64,000 nucleotides of DNA, taken from assembly GCA_018398585.1 (NCBI GenBank), contig JAGTTD010000002.1:35084186-35148185 (forward strand). Reading direction: 5' to 3'. The position numbers and the translations under genes were made by a program. How positions within the stretch are numbered: position 1 is the first letter of the stretch; the number at the start of each line of letters is the position of its first letter. Under the pieces are notes generated by a model. The model was given only the letters and a program-made list of their open reading frames with translations, was not told the DNA's origin and searched no databases. This stretch comes from Simmondsia chinensis. Lineage: Eukaryota > Streptophyta > Magnoliopsida > Caryophyllales > Simmondsiaceae. Shown here piece after piece: positions 10,863-21,210 of the stretch.

Positions 10863-10908
<46 letters not shown>

Positions 10909-10963
10909 TTCTTCCCGAAAGACGTTGCATAGAAGGGAGCCCTTGGGGCGCTGGGAATGTTGT
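10676..10963 (+). mobile_element. 5S rRNA-headed SINE with RTE LINE tail, copy 1
   Basis: A retroposon of two modules. The head (10684-10783) is 5S rRNA-like: TACCAGCAC, CCGGATCCCATTAGAA, GAAGTTAAGCGTGCTTGGG (the A box region) and GATGACCTCATGGGAAGTCC (the C box region). The tail (10791-10963) is the RTE LINE 3' end: AGGTTGGGGA, GGAAACAGCCTCTCTTCAGG, GGGAGCCCTTGG, ending AATGTTGT. The whole unit is bounded by 15-bp repeats ACATTGTAGCGTTTC (10661-10675) and ACATTGCAGTGTTTC (10964-10978), 13 of 15 identical, so head and tail inserted together. Relative to copy 2 it lacks about 11 bp at the 5S 3' end. A 45-base C run interrupts the tail. The pol III type 1 internal promoter looks well conserved, which is the likely source of transcription; mobilisation in trans by the RTE LINE is inferred. 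Confidence 0.88.
10864..10908 (+). repeat. Poly(C)45 homopolymer
   Basis: Forty-five uninterrupted C residues inside the SINE tail, at a position where the sister copies have only CTACCC-type sequence. It is capable of i-motif formation, or G-quadruplex formation on the other strand. It could be a real expansion of a short C run or a sequencing artefact. Confidence 0.9.
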
Positions 10964-11206
10964 ACATTGCAGTGTTTCGTGCGGTATGACTTGAAAGTGA
11001 GATAAAGGCCTAGAGTTGGTTCTTAATCTTGAAATGATCGCTCCATACTTGAAATATATTATAGATTGAATAACGTATTTCCAAAAAATAAAATTCATTT
11101 GAGAAATCTTCTTTGATATGGTTCAACAATTTTAAACTTCTCATTGTTTCTTCTCCTCCTCCTTTGACAATTTATGATTCTGTTTTATAAGAATAGAATG
11201 CAAGTC

Positions 11207-11465
11207 TAAAAGCAAAAGCAAAAAGACAACATTTCCAGTGCTCCAAAGGCTCCCGCCGAAGCAGGGTTTAGAGAAGGTGGATGTACGCAGCCTTCTTTCT
11301 TTAGAATACCCTAAAGGGAGGCTGTTTCTGAGAACCCCCAACCTAAGGGGTGCGGCACGAGAACTTCCCAAGAGGTCACTTATCTTGGTACTGCTCTCGT
11401 CCAAGCATACTTAACTTCAGAGTTCTAATGGGATCCGGTGCTTATGTGTTGGTACCCTCTTAGGT
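11207..11465 (-). mobile_element. 5S rRNA-headed SINE with RTE LINE tail, copy 2
   Basis: Minus-strand sister of the previous SINE. The head (about 11347-11463) reads GGGTACCAACAC, CACCGGATCCCATTAGAAC, GAAGTTAAGTATGCTTGG, GTGACCTCTTGGGAAGTTC and ends CTCGTGCCGCACCCC, i.e. it keeps the 3' end of a 5S gene. The tail follows at the same junction as copy 1 (CCCTTAGGTTGGGG) and ends GGAAATGTTG plus a T/G-rich run. Flanking repeats AATAGAATGCAAGTC (11192-11206) and AATGGAATGCATGTC (11466-11480) match at 13 of 15. Both copies share the aberrant head start AGAGGGTACCA, so they descend from one chimeric founder rather than from separate 5S pseudogenes. Tail-to-tail spacing to copy 1 is about 240 bp. 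Confidence 0.88.
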
Positions 11466-11639
11466 AATGGAATGCATGTCTATATCTGAATTTACCATGA
11501 CATATTTTCATTCACAAATTCTGCTACCATGTTTCTTTTTCAGTGTGTATGGACGTGTTGAAATAGCTCTAATAAGTTTATTTCTTTCCCTTTACCTGTT
11601 TTACCAAAATCAAATCAAACACATTAGTTAAAAATATTA

Positions 11640-12080
11640 TACGGAAATGATCGTTTCGAATCTATGAAATGGCTTTGAGACGGTACTATTCATCTCTAAA
11701 TATTGCAAATTTGAGACGGCAGAGTCCATCTCCAATCCTTTTGTGTTAAAGACGGATTTGAGATGATTTTTCACTTATTAAATTCTCTTTTTAAGTAACT
11801 GGGTTGAGCCAGAAATTTCCGTTTTTATTCTTGTGACGGTTATATCCATTTCTAATCCGTCTCCATCTCAAAAAAATTTGTGATGACAACATTTTTGGAC
11901 TCAAAACCGTCACCAAAGTTAAATTTATGGTGAGTTCTCCCATCTCAATCTATTATATAAAGAATTTTACCGTTCATCCCACTTTTTGAAATGGATTTCA
12001 GACGATTTTCCTACCTACCACAAAGCCGTCTTTATTCAATTCCAAACTTTTCGTCATTGACGCGTTACTAAACTTTTACT
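11640..12080. repeat. Possible CACTA-type subterminal region
   Basis: A cluster of GAGACGG, GACGGAT, CCGTCTC, CCGTCACC and related words in both orientations over about 430 bp. Dense short subterminal repeats of this kind are typical of CACTA (En/Spm) element ends. I found no CACTA terminus and no transposase, so the assignment is weak. Confidence 0.3.
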
Positions 12081-12177
12081 AGCCCTTTTCCGATTAGAAG
12101 GATAGTTCTCCATCTCTAAATTCCCATGAGTAGTTTCATGTTCCAGAGCTTTCATTGTTGAGGGCAGTTGCAAGTCT

Positions 12178-12471
12178 TTGTTGTACAATTTGGTGACTAA
12201 TTGGAAGATTTCTTTTATTGTTGATTTGTCGACTATTCTGATGAACCATCAAGGAGTCTACGCCTTTTTTGAGAGCTTCCTGGGCCGTTTCACTTGTACT
12301 CATTTCTATCTTAACCCTGCACTTTTGAATTTCACCTATTGCAATTTTTATTTTTATTTTTTTTCAAGTTGGACCATTGATTTGTACTCTTTTATGACCG
12401 AGCTATTTTGTTTTCTTTGTGATGCATTGTATGGAATATTCAGACCTTCATTATTTATTAAAAAAAAAAAA
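12178..12471 (+). mobile_element. Probable retroposon 3' end with poly(A)
   Basis: A T-rich 3' UTR-like stretch with an open frame of about 100 codons (LYNLVTNWKISFIVDLSTIL at its start) that I do not recognise. It ends TTCATTATTTATT followed by about 12 A. The pattern resembles a plant L1 3' terminus, but no catalytic motif is present. Confidence 0.3.
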
Positions 12472-12710
12472 GTAGCTAATGTGTGAATATCTTCAAGATA
12501 TGTGAGCATGTATATATAATGAAAGACGTTAGCTTTTTCATTTTTAAAAGGATTTTGGAATATTGAGAACTTGTTGATTGCACTTCGTTTGGCCATGACT
12601 CATAATAATAATGGAATGATTTGATACATGCATGTAGGTAGGGCTTGATTGACATTATTATAAAAGTATTAATTTTTAGGATTCAACTTTTTAAAAACCT
12701 ATTTTATTTA

Positions 12711-13302
12711 TGTTAGGAATATGCCTCAAATTATGTATTTAGGATTTATGGGTTGACGAGGGGTCACCGATCGATCAGGGGGATGTCCGATCGATCGGGT
12801 GAATTAAGTCAAAAACCCAGTATTTCGGCCGAGAGGGGCCGACCAATCGGCCCTAGCCAATCGATTGGTGTTTAGTATAAATATGGGGTTAGGGGGTACG
12901 TTTTAGGTATCCCATCCAATCAAAATCCAATTAAAAGTGTGAGGTCAGCCGTCGTCATCAATTTGATAACAGTACGAGAGTTAAGAGAAAGTGCTTCATA
13001 ATTCTTTCATAGATCTTTTTCAGAGAAAGTGCTATTGCAATTCTTCTATTCAAGTATCAATAAAGAATCTCCATCTCTGCCTGTAGTTTTCTCCCCTCTA
13101 GATTAAAGAGGGATTTCCACGTAAATTATTGTGTGTTGTTTCGTTTGTTCTTCCTTTTACCTATTTTGTTTACTTCTCTTTTATGTGAGTTATAGTATTT
13201 GAATCGAATCAAGTGATTAGGGTTAACACTTCCGCATCAAGTATCCATATTACAAATTGGTATCGTGAAATCCAGATTTGTCAAGGTCAGATTTTCCTAA
13301 CA
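12711..13302 (+). repeat. 5' LTR of the deleted copia (592 bp)
   Basis: TG...CA boundaries; U3 carries CCGATCGATCGG-type palindromes between about 12770 and 12870 and the TATA sequence TATAAATATGGGG near 12878. The primer site TGGTATCGGAGC follows at 13305-13316, one base different from the usual tRNA-iMet complement. Confidence 0.9.
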
Positions 13303-13339
13303 ATTGGTATCGGAGCCCTGTTTATTTCGATTTGATATT

Positions 13340-14096
13340 ATGGCGTCCGCAATTAAGACTGAAGGTGAGAAATTTGGACGTCAAGGAAGTTTTAGTTTGT
13401 AGCAAGTCCGGGTTAAGGGTCTCCTAACATAGCGTGGCTTGAAGAAAGCCCTAGAAGGGAAAAAAAAAAAAGAAAAAGAAATCGGAGCGTCTATCTGATG
13501 CACAATGGGGGGAGTTAGATGAGATGGCACTCACAGCTATTCAGATGTGTCTTTCCGATGATGTTTTGAAAGAAGTTCTGAAAGTGAAGACTGCTAAGGA
13601 GTTATGGGAGAAATTGTAGGATATGTTCTGTTTCAAGTCACTCTCCAACAAACTCGCAGTTAAGCGTCGGTTGTTCACGTTTTGTATGTCGGAAGGTACG
13701 TCACTTAAGAATCATGTTAATGAATTTAATTCAATTATTCAAGAATTGAAAGAATTGGATGATGCCCCTAAGGATGAAGATCAAGCTATGCTTTTGTTAT
13801 GTTCACTCTCTACTTCATATAAAGGCTTTGTAGAAAGCATGATTTATGGTGGTAGGTCAACTATCATAGTTGATGAAGTTAAGAGAAACCTACTGAGTAA
13901 AGAAAGAGTAGATAAGGAGTTGTTCGAATCCATTCAGAGCTCGGGTTGTGGTTTATTTGTGAGAGAAAGAACTAAGTCTAAAGAATATGATTATAGTGGG
14001 AACAACTTTAAGTCTACACATCAAGACCTAACCTATAATTACTGTCATAAGAAAGGGCACATTAAGAGAGACTGTTACAAGCTTAAGAGAAAATAA
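13340..14096 (+). pseudogene. Copia gag (UBN2-type) with zinc knuckle, broken
   Basis: Capsid-type Gag of the copia family. The ATG at 13340 fits the family start (M-A-S-A-I-K-T-E). Stops occur near 13400, 13429 and 13617; from 13623 a 157-codon frame is open to 14096. That frame contains the conserved GTSLKNHVNEF, LKELDDAPKDEDQAM and FVESMIYGG blocks and ends in a zinc knuckle with CHKKGHIKRDC (first Cys replaced by Tyr in YNYCHKKGH). Gag would package the element RNA. It is inactive because of the N-terminal stops. Confidence 0.85.
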
Positions 14097-14136
14097 GAAC
14101 CAGATAACAGGTCTGACCAGAGATCCGCAGAAGCTA

Positions 14137-15080
14137 GTGTTGTTGAATATGAGGATGGAGATATTCTGTCAGGGTCTGAACCTAAGTCCAGTTTTTGAGA
14201 AAGTTGAATTTTTGATTCGGGTTGCTCCTATCATGTTTGTCCCTACAGAGGCTAGTTTACTATATACGTGTCAATTCAGGGTGGAACTGTTCAGATGGGT
14301 AACGATGCAGTATGCAGAGTTTTGGGGATAGGAACAATTCGTATTAAGATGTTCGATGGCACTATTATGACATTGAGCGACGTTCGTCATGTTCCTAATT
14401 TGAAGAAAATTCTTATCTCTTTAGGTACTCTTGAGTCTAAAGGATACAGGTACATAGCTGAATGTGGAGTTTTGAAGGTCGTTAAGGGTACTTTAACAGT
14501 TATGAAAGGCAGAGGGGTAGGTATATTGTGTGAAATTGTCGGTTCCATAGTTGTCAGATCAGTTAAGATATCTTCATCATCGTCGTTGTTGACAGAACTA
14601 GAGATCACAAAGTCAAGGAGCTTGAGATTGGATCATTCAGGTGATACAAGTCTGTCTGAGCACAGTAAAGGGGACTCGTTATGTGGTTAGTCTACATGAC
14701 TGATATCTTGTGAACAAGGCATGTATGGGAAGCAGAAGAGTCTTTGCTTCAACCAATTCTTGACAAGTAGAGATTTCACGTTTGATGAGTCTTCATTGCT
14801 ATCTCCAAAGAAGATGTCATCAGTTAGTTGTGATTCAGGTCAGGTGAATAAGCAAGAGGAAGTTTAGTTTCACTTAAGTAACACAGTTTAGCAGCAAGTG
14901 GCTATTTTAGAAGATGTGTCAAGGGCCAATCCAGAGAAGAAGAAGATTGGCATTGCTGATAACCTCTCAGATATGTTCACTTCAGTGCTACCTAGCAGAA
15001 AGTTTAAGCATCGCTCGAATTCGGTTAGGTTTTTTGTTTTGTCTAGATAACCCCGTGTTTGGGGTGTTTTGTAGAGAAGA
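14137..15080 (+). pseudogene. Copia protease/GAG-pre-integrase fragment and deletion junctions
   Basis: After the gag stop, frames resume with protease-flank sequence (GGTVQMGNDAVCRVLGIGTI, then VPNLKKILISLGTLESKGY) at 14268-14690. The remainder is a patchwork: GMYGKQK of the pre-integrase zinc region near 14720, then directly FLTSRDFTFDE from beyond integrase, then the RNase H terminus near 14950-15010. At least two large deletions and several stops; no enzyme could be made. Confidence 0.75.
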
Positions 15081-15125
15081 TGGAGAATTGTATTTATTTT
15101 TGAAATTTGAGTCAAGGTGGAGGTT

Positions 15126-15774
15126 TGTTAGGAATATGCCTCAAATTTATGTATTTAGGATTTATGGGTTGCCGAGGGGTCACCAATCGATCAGGAGATA
15201 TCCGATCGATCGGGTGAATTAAGTTAAAAACCCAGTATTTTGGTTGAGAGAGGGCCAACCGATCGGCCCTAGTTGATTGATCGATCGATCGATCGGCCCT
15301 ACCCGATCGATCGGGAACCTGTTTTCGCATAACCCTAGCCGTTTAGTATAAATATGGGGTTAGGGGGTACATTTTAGGTATCCAATCCAATCAAAATCCA
15401 ATTAAAAGTGTGAGGTCAGTCGTTGTCATCAATTTGAAAGTATTACGAGAGTTAAGAGAAAGTGCTTCATAATTCTTTCATAGATCTTTTTTAGAGGAAG
15501 TGCTATTGTAATTCTTCCATTCAAGTATCAATAAAGAATCTCTATCTCCGCCCGTGGTTTTCTCCCCTCTCGATTGAAGAGGGGTTTCCAAGTAAATCAT
15601 TGTGTGTTGTTTAGTTTGTTCTTCCTTTTACCTATTTTGTTTACTTCTCTTTTGTGTGAGTTATAGTATTTGAATCGAATCAAGTGATTAGGGTTAACGC
15701 TTCCGCATCAAGTATGCATATTACAAATTGGTTTCGTTAATACCAGATTTGCCAAGGTTAGATTTTTCCTAACA
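15126..15774 (+). repeat. 3' LTR of the deleted copia (649 bp)
   Basis: About 57 bp longer than its 5' partner, the difference lying in the palindrome zone: here a (ATCG)n run at about 15275-15296 and CCCGATCGATCGGG near 15300-15313 are present. TATAAATATGGGG follows near 15346. LTR length asymmetry points to slippage or gene conversion in this repeat zone after insertion. Confidence 0.9.
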
Positions 15775-15779
15775 ATTTA

Positions 15780-16254
15780 CAAGTATGGTTATGAAAAAGT
15801 AGTTTCGTATTTGACTAAATTATTTGAGAAGTGTTGTTGATATGTTTGTGAGTGTTCAAATCATGAGTGATGCAATTTTGTCTCAAAAGTTCTATATTTT
15901 TACTTTTGATTCTGCTTTAAGGCTCTGTTTCTTTGTGGGAAAATTACATTTTATGAATCTTCCACTTTTCTGTTGTTCGACACCCATTTTCTAAAAAATG
16001 TTTTTTCAGTCCATTCAGTGAAAAATGACTTCACTTGAAATGAGAGGAGGTTACCGTTCCAATGTCAAGCTTTAGGTTGTACATCATAGGTTTAGGTTCG
16101 GCCACAAGGGGAAAAAATGGAGCACCTAACAACGCATCTTAACAGACCAAGAACTATGAGATCACCCCTTTCATTCTGGGGTGACGGAAGGATGTTTGAA
16201 TATGAATCAAAGTGAAATAAACTAGACAAGGTCATGGATTGTTGAAGATGATAA
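15780..16254. other. No gene recognised
   Basis: Non-coding sequence between the deleted copia and a possible solo LTR; no long frame or repeat boundary. Confidence 0.4.
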
Positions 16255-16694
16255 TGTTGGAATTATTCTGTAAATTGGGCTTCCATTGACTGGGTTATCT
16301 TCTTATTTTATAAAACCGGTTAGATATTGAAACGGTAAAGCCCAATTAATAAAGTGATCTGTAAAGTGTGGGCCTAGGTTCATCTCGGCTCATTGTATAA
16401 TTAATAGTGTGGTATGTAAGGTGTTGGGCCTAATCAAAGATGGGCTTTGATGGGAAGCCCGTACAGTTTACTAACCCCATGCTTGGTTCCCTCTTTTCTC
16501 CTAAAATTCTAGCTATAAAAGGTAGCTAAGGGGATGACTTACCCTATCTGTGGTCATCTTAAAGGATTGGAGAGCAGAAAGAAGACCACGTTTTAAATGC
16601 GTTTGAGAGACGCGTTCTTGCTTGTTTGTGATTGTCTATCAAATAAATCAGATTTCAATTGACTACAACGACTTCCGCTTATGGTATGTTTACA
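16255..16694 (+). repeat. Candidate solo LTR
   Basis: Begins TGTTGGAATTATTC and ends ATGTTTACA (TG...CA), with CTATAAAAGG near 16512 and a downstream TCTTGCTTGTTTGTGATTG and CTTCCGCTTATG, an arrangement like U3-R-U5. There is no adjacent primer site or coding sequence. I see no convincing 5-bp target duplication, so the right edge is uncertain. Confidence 0.4.
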
Positions 16695-17407
16695 ATCTCT
16701 AACCCCAATATCTAGATAATTAAATTATTTTCTACCAATAATGCAAATGGTTGGACTGAAGAATGATAAGTCAAGTCAGATCTTGCACTGAATTACGTGG
16801 TTCAATTTGGTTTTCGATCTTCACTGATATTTTATATTCTAAATATCTTCATAACTTTATGCCTAAATTGGGGTATGCCGAGATCAATAAGGATCCTAAT
16901 CAGTGATATGGGATCAAACTAAATAACAATTAGTCAATCAATTCGTAAACTAAATTGTCATATTAGATTCGAGTTTATAGATTGAAGTACTACTTGAACA
17001 CAACCGTTAGTAGTGGTCTTCTATGTTCAATTCCAAATATTTTAATTTATCTAGAAACTCGAGGCTTTGAAGTAGCACAAGTGCTCGCTGTTCCAAATAT
17101 GAACCAATTTAAGACTGAAGAATTAATTTAAAATACTGATTTAGTCTAGCTTTAACCAAAGTTAGTAACTCAGGTTTAAATTTTATCTTTAATTAATGTT
17201 CTATAATTTTGGAGGTGTTAATCACGCTAAATTTGCATTAAACCGAAAGAAATATGTATTAAATTAATGGATATAACAATAGTGAATACTGCTATGCCAA
17301 ACACTATTTATAGATTTTTTTTTTTTTAAGAAATTTCTTTTTTCATATATATGTTTTCTATCACTGTTTCATTAGAAAAGGGGGTTTTTTTTAAAATCAT
17401 TTTAAGC
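16695..17407. other. No gene recognised
   Basis: AT-rich non-coding DNA; no motif I can assign. Confidence 0.4.
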
Positions 17408-18361
17408 TGTTAGGTTTTGGATCATGGAAAACTGTTATTGAAAAAATGTATTTCTAACCTAAATCTAATTTTAAGTTACAACCGATGATAGAAGAACCTA
17501 ATGAAACAACAAAAAGCAAGAAACAACACATGATTTACGTGGTTTAACCCTAAATGGCCTACATCCATGATCCACCCTATCAGTAGAGAGGCCTAATATT
17601 GTTATTATAGACTAAATTGATTACAAATTACAGACTATATCACAACCCAAGCTACGAATTACATACACTTTCCTTCAAATCTCCTAAGAACGAAACCTCA
17701 AGAAAGAGTAAGAAGTTATACCAGACTTGTGCAAGGAACCTCCATTAAAGATTGTCCAAGGAGAACTTGAATTACTCACCAAAGGTAAACACCAAATTGG
17801 ATTTGAAAGGAAGAGGGGGAAAACGCACCATAAATCCTAGCTCTCAGTCTCACTTTCAAGGAGGAAGATGAAGCAAAAGTACTGTGCATTAACTAGCCCC
17901 TCATATATATAGGCAAACCCCTGATCCGTGTGCAACCAATGGGAGTAGATCTCAGCCATTCAAAATACCTCGGATCAATGATAGATAAAGGCTCAAAAGA
18001 AGCACAAAGTGCTCCGTAAAGATGAGGACGTGTGGCCCCATCGTGGCCACCATTCAAATATAAGCAAACGGTTATAAAGCTTCCCAAGGAAGATAAAGGA
18101 CGACTAGGTGACAGCTTGCAGACTGGGCAGTGTGAAAACCAGGAGCAGGCAGCTTGGGAAGAGAGCAAGGTAGGGGTAGAATAGGAATTCTAGGTTAAGA
18201 CTTGCAAATTTTGACAAATATATTGACCCCAAACTTCATAATATTTACTACATGTGCCATTGATAATACCTTAATTTCGGGCTGAACTAAACACTACATT
18301 TTATGTATAATATTAGCTTAGGTTTGGTATAGTTAGTATATATAAGAACCATATGTTAATA
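17408..18361 (-). repeat. 3' LTR of degenerate copia (954 bp)
   Basis: Matches 22504-23365 along its length, for example TTACGTGGTTTAACC, GGCCCCATCGTGGCCACC and TTAGCTTAGGTTTGG. Extra segments relative to the 5' LTR account for the longer length. Confidence 0.8.
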
Positions 18362-18599
18362 ATTTTCCCCCTGACTACTACATAAGCTAACTAATAGGCT
18401 CACTCTAGTAATAAGGGGGATATCCTTGATCCTAGAATCTGCCAGGATCGGAAAAGCTCTAAACTAAGTTGATGCACTTCACCAAATTAATTAGAGGCAC
18501 AGCTTGGTCGTCATACTAGCTGAGTTATCTTCTGTTGAAATTTTCAGCAGATTAATTATTTTATTTTCAAGATATTCTTTGACAAAGTGTCTCCTAATC

Positions 18600-19120
18600 T
18601 AGATGTTTTGTTCGGTCATGATATACTAGGTTTTTGCTTGGTGCTAGGGTAGATTGACTATTAGTATATATATTACTGGTACCTTTAAGGTCAATCTAAG
18701 TTCATTCAATAGTCCACTTAGCCAAACTCCCTGTTTGACAGCATCTATCAGCGCTAAGAACTCTATCTTAATCGTTGACAACACTGTCACTGATTGAAGC
18801 TTAGATCTCCAGCTGATAGCCCCGCCATTCAAAGTAATCATATAAGAGCTAGTAGACTTTCTCTTGTCAAAGTCTCCACCGAAGTCGCTATTGGTATAAC
18901 CTAAAAGCTTTTGGTCTGTTTCTTTTCTTCCAACGGTAAGTCCTAAGCTGATTGTACCCTTAATGTATCTAAGCAACCACTTTACCCCATTCCAATGTTC
19001 CTTAACCAGGTTACACATGAACCTAGAACAAACACTAATGGGGTAAGCTAATTCCGATCTTGTACATGTAGTGGCATACATGATTGATCCTATAGTGTTT
19101 ACATAAGGTATATTAGTCAT
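18600..19120 (-). pseudogene. Copia RNase H remnant
   Basis: Minus-strand frame with YVNTIGSIMYATTCTRSELAY, EHWNGVKWLLRYIKGT, GYTNSDFGGDFDKRKSTSSY and AISWRSKLQSVTVLST, the classic copia RNase H region. The catalytic Asp of YVDSD is replaced (YTNSD). The frame ends at 18644 before the final ADVFTK-type motif, which is traceable only in broken form toward 18500. Confidence 0.85.
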
Positions 19121-19199
19121 ATCGGCTTGTTCTTGTTCATTTCGAGACTTTGATCTGCTGAGAATTTATGATGTGATGCTATGGGAACCTTTACTGGTT

Positions 19200-19992
19200 T
19201 TGAATCAGTCATATGTTAAAGCATTTGATAACTTTTTCCAAATAGCCTGGGGAATTATTTTTAAATCTTTGTTTCAATTTATCTCCATTTCCAAAATTTT
19301 CTTGGCTATATCCAAGTCTTTCATATCAAAATTCTACTTCAACAATCCTTTTAGTTTTAGAACTTCATTCATGCATCTACTTGCTAATATCATCAACATA
19401 TATGAGCAAATAGATCATAGAGTCTTTTTCAATATTCTTTGCATAAAAACACACATCATGAAATGATCTGGTAAACCCATTTTTGGTCATGAACTGGAAC
19501 AAACCGTCTATATCACTGTCTTGGGAACTGTTTTAAACCATATAGGGATTTCCTCAACCTACATACTTGGTTTTCCTTTCCGGGTTCTAAAAAACACTCA
19601 GGTTGTGCCATGTAGATTTCTTCATCTAACTCCCCATGCAAGAAAGCCGTGATCACATCCATTTGTTTCAAGTTCAATTCATAGTTGGCAGTTAATGCCA
19701 CTAGAACCTAAATGGTTGTGTATTTTATTATAGGTGAAAAAACCTCAGTGTAGTCAATGCCTTCTGTTTAGGTAAAACCCTTTGCTGCCAATCTAGCCTT
19801 AAATCTAGGCTTCTTTGATGGTGTGTTGGGCTTTTTGACCTTAAAGACCCATTCAGAACTTACTAGTTTCTTACCCACTTGTTTTGGTACTACAGTCCAG
19901 GTCTGGTTTTCCTTTAGAGATTCCATCTCAGCCATCATAGCATTCAACCAATCTGTTGAATGATGGTTGTTAATTGCTTCTTCAAAGGTCAA
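19200..19992 (-). pseudogene. Copia reverse transcriptase remnant
   Basis: Two clear blocks: 19768-19992 with DWLNAMMAEMESLKENQTW and RFKARLAAKGFT (RT N-terminus), and 19513-19701 with [20 protein letters not shown] and [12 protein letters not shown]. Downstream, where the YVDD box should be (about 19360-19450), frames are shifted and no intact catalytic box is readable. Dead RT. Confidence 0.85.
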
Positions 19993-20589
19993 AGGTTCTG
20001 ATTCAGCATATTCTAAAACAGTGTTCAGGGTATATGCTATGCAGTCAGCATATTCTAATCTATTAGGTGGTCTTATATCCCTCCTAATTATGTCCCTAGC
20101 TAACTAATAGTTATCTAGGCCATTTTTAATTATGACATTTTCATCCTCATTTGTGCTCCTATCAGCACTTAGGGGTTCCTAATCTATTTCGATCTGTTCA
20201 TTCTCAGTGTGTGTTTCTATGTCTATTTCTTGTTCAAGTATCTTTTCGTAAATAGGGTCCAAAGTGTTTACTTCAAACTCATATCTTTCAATGTCAAATT
20301 TTTGGTTTTAGGTATCTTATTATTTTCTTGAGTTAAGTAGGGCATGTCTGCCTCATTCAAGGTAACATCTGTACTTATTATAATATTGGTTCTATTACCA
20401 TCCTTGATACCTATCCTACAACCCTTAACACCATCAGGGTAACCTAGAAAGACTAATTTAACAGTTCTAGGTTCTAATTTTCCCTTAGATTGATTGGCAT
20501 AAGCCGTACAACCAAATATTCTATGGGTTGAGTAGTTAGCATGTTTACCTGGTGTTTTAAATCAATATCAGTTGAGGGTATCTTATTAA

Positions 20590-21180
20590 TTAATTGACAT
20601 GCTGTTTTGATAGCCTCCCCAAAAACTGTTCACCTAAGCCTAAGGCAAATAGCATACACCTAACCCTATCTAGTAAGATTCGATTCATTCTTTCTGCAAC
20701 CCTGTTTTGTCGTGGAGTCCCCCTAACAATGTTATGATGGTTTATACCATATTTACCACACATCTCATCAAACTCAAAATTTATATATTCAAGTCCATTT
20801 TCAATTGTTGAAATTTTGATTTTCCTTCCTGTTTGACTTTCTATCAAAATTTTCTAGCTCATAAATATTGTAAAACAATCATCTTTATTTTTCATTAGGA
20901 ATGTCCAAACCTTTTGTCAAAAATCGACAATGGACAAGAAGTACAAAGCTCCACCTGGTGTGGTGACTCTAGATGGTCCCCACAGATCCGAGGGTATATA
21001 ATCCAGATGACTATTAGTTGTGTGTTTACTAGTTTTGAATGCCAAATGATGATGTTTACCAAAAATACATGATTCACAGAAATTTAACTTAGAAACAACA
21101 TCACCACACAACGAACCATGCTTAGACAATTCATACAAACCATGTTCAGAGATATCTCCTAAGCGTTTATGACATAGATT
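20590..21180 (-). pseudogene. Copia integrase remnant
   Basis: Blocks from GAG-pre-integrase (GDVVSKLNFCESCIFGKHH at 20917-21138) and the integrase core (YIPSDLWGPSRVTTPGG, then ENGLEYINFEFDEMCGKYGI and TPRQNRVAERMNRILLDRVR at 20590-20847). The glutamate of the VAERMNR motif is present. Stops and a frame break separate the two parts, so the DDE fold cannot be made. Confidence 0.85.
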
Positions 21181-21210
21181 TGTTGGGTCAATTTTAATAT
21201 TAGCATGTGA

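Larger units (their letters stand above)
12711..15774 (+). mobile_element. Internally deleted Ty1/copia element with TSD
   Basis: Complete retrotransposon boundaries: LTRs at 12711-13302 and 15126-15774, both TGTTAGGAATATGCC...CCTAACA, and target duplication ATTTA at 12706-12710 and 15775-15779. The interior is only 1.8 kb. Gag and a piece of protease and GAG-pre-integrase remain, then the sequence jumps near 14757 to a post-integrase segment (FLTSRDFTFDESSLL) and again near 14935 to the very end of RNase H (ADNLSDMF...LPSRKF). Integrase core, RT and most of RNase H are gone. It is a deletion derivative of the family that also includes 44786-49829 and 56900-61879. Confidence 0.9.
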
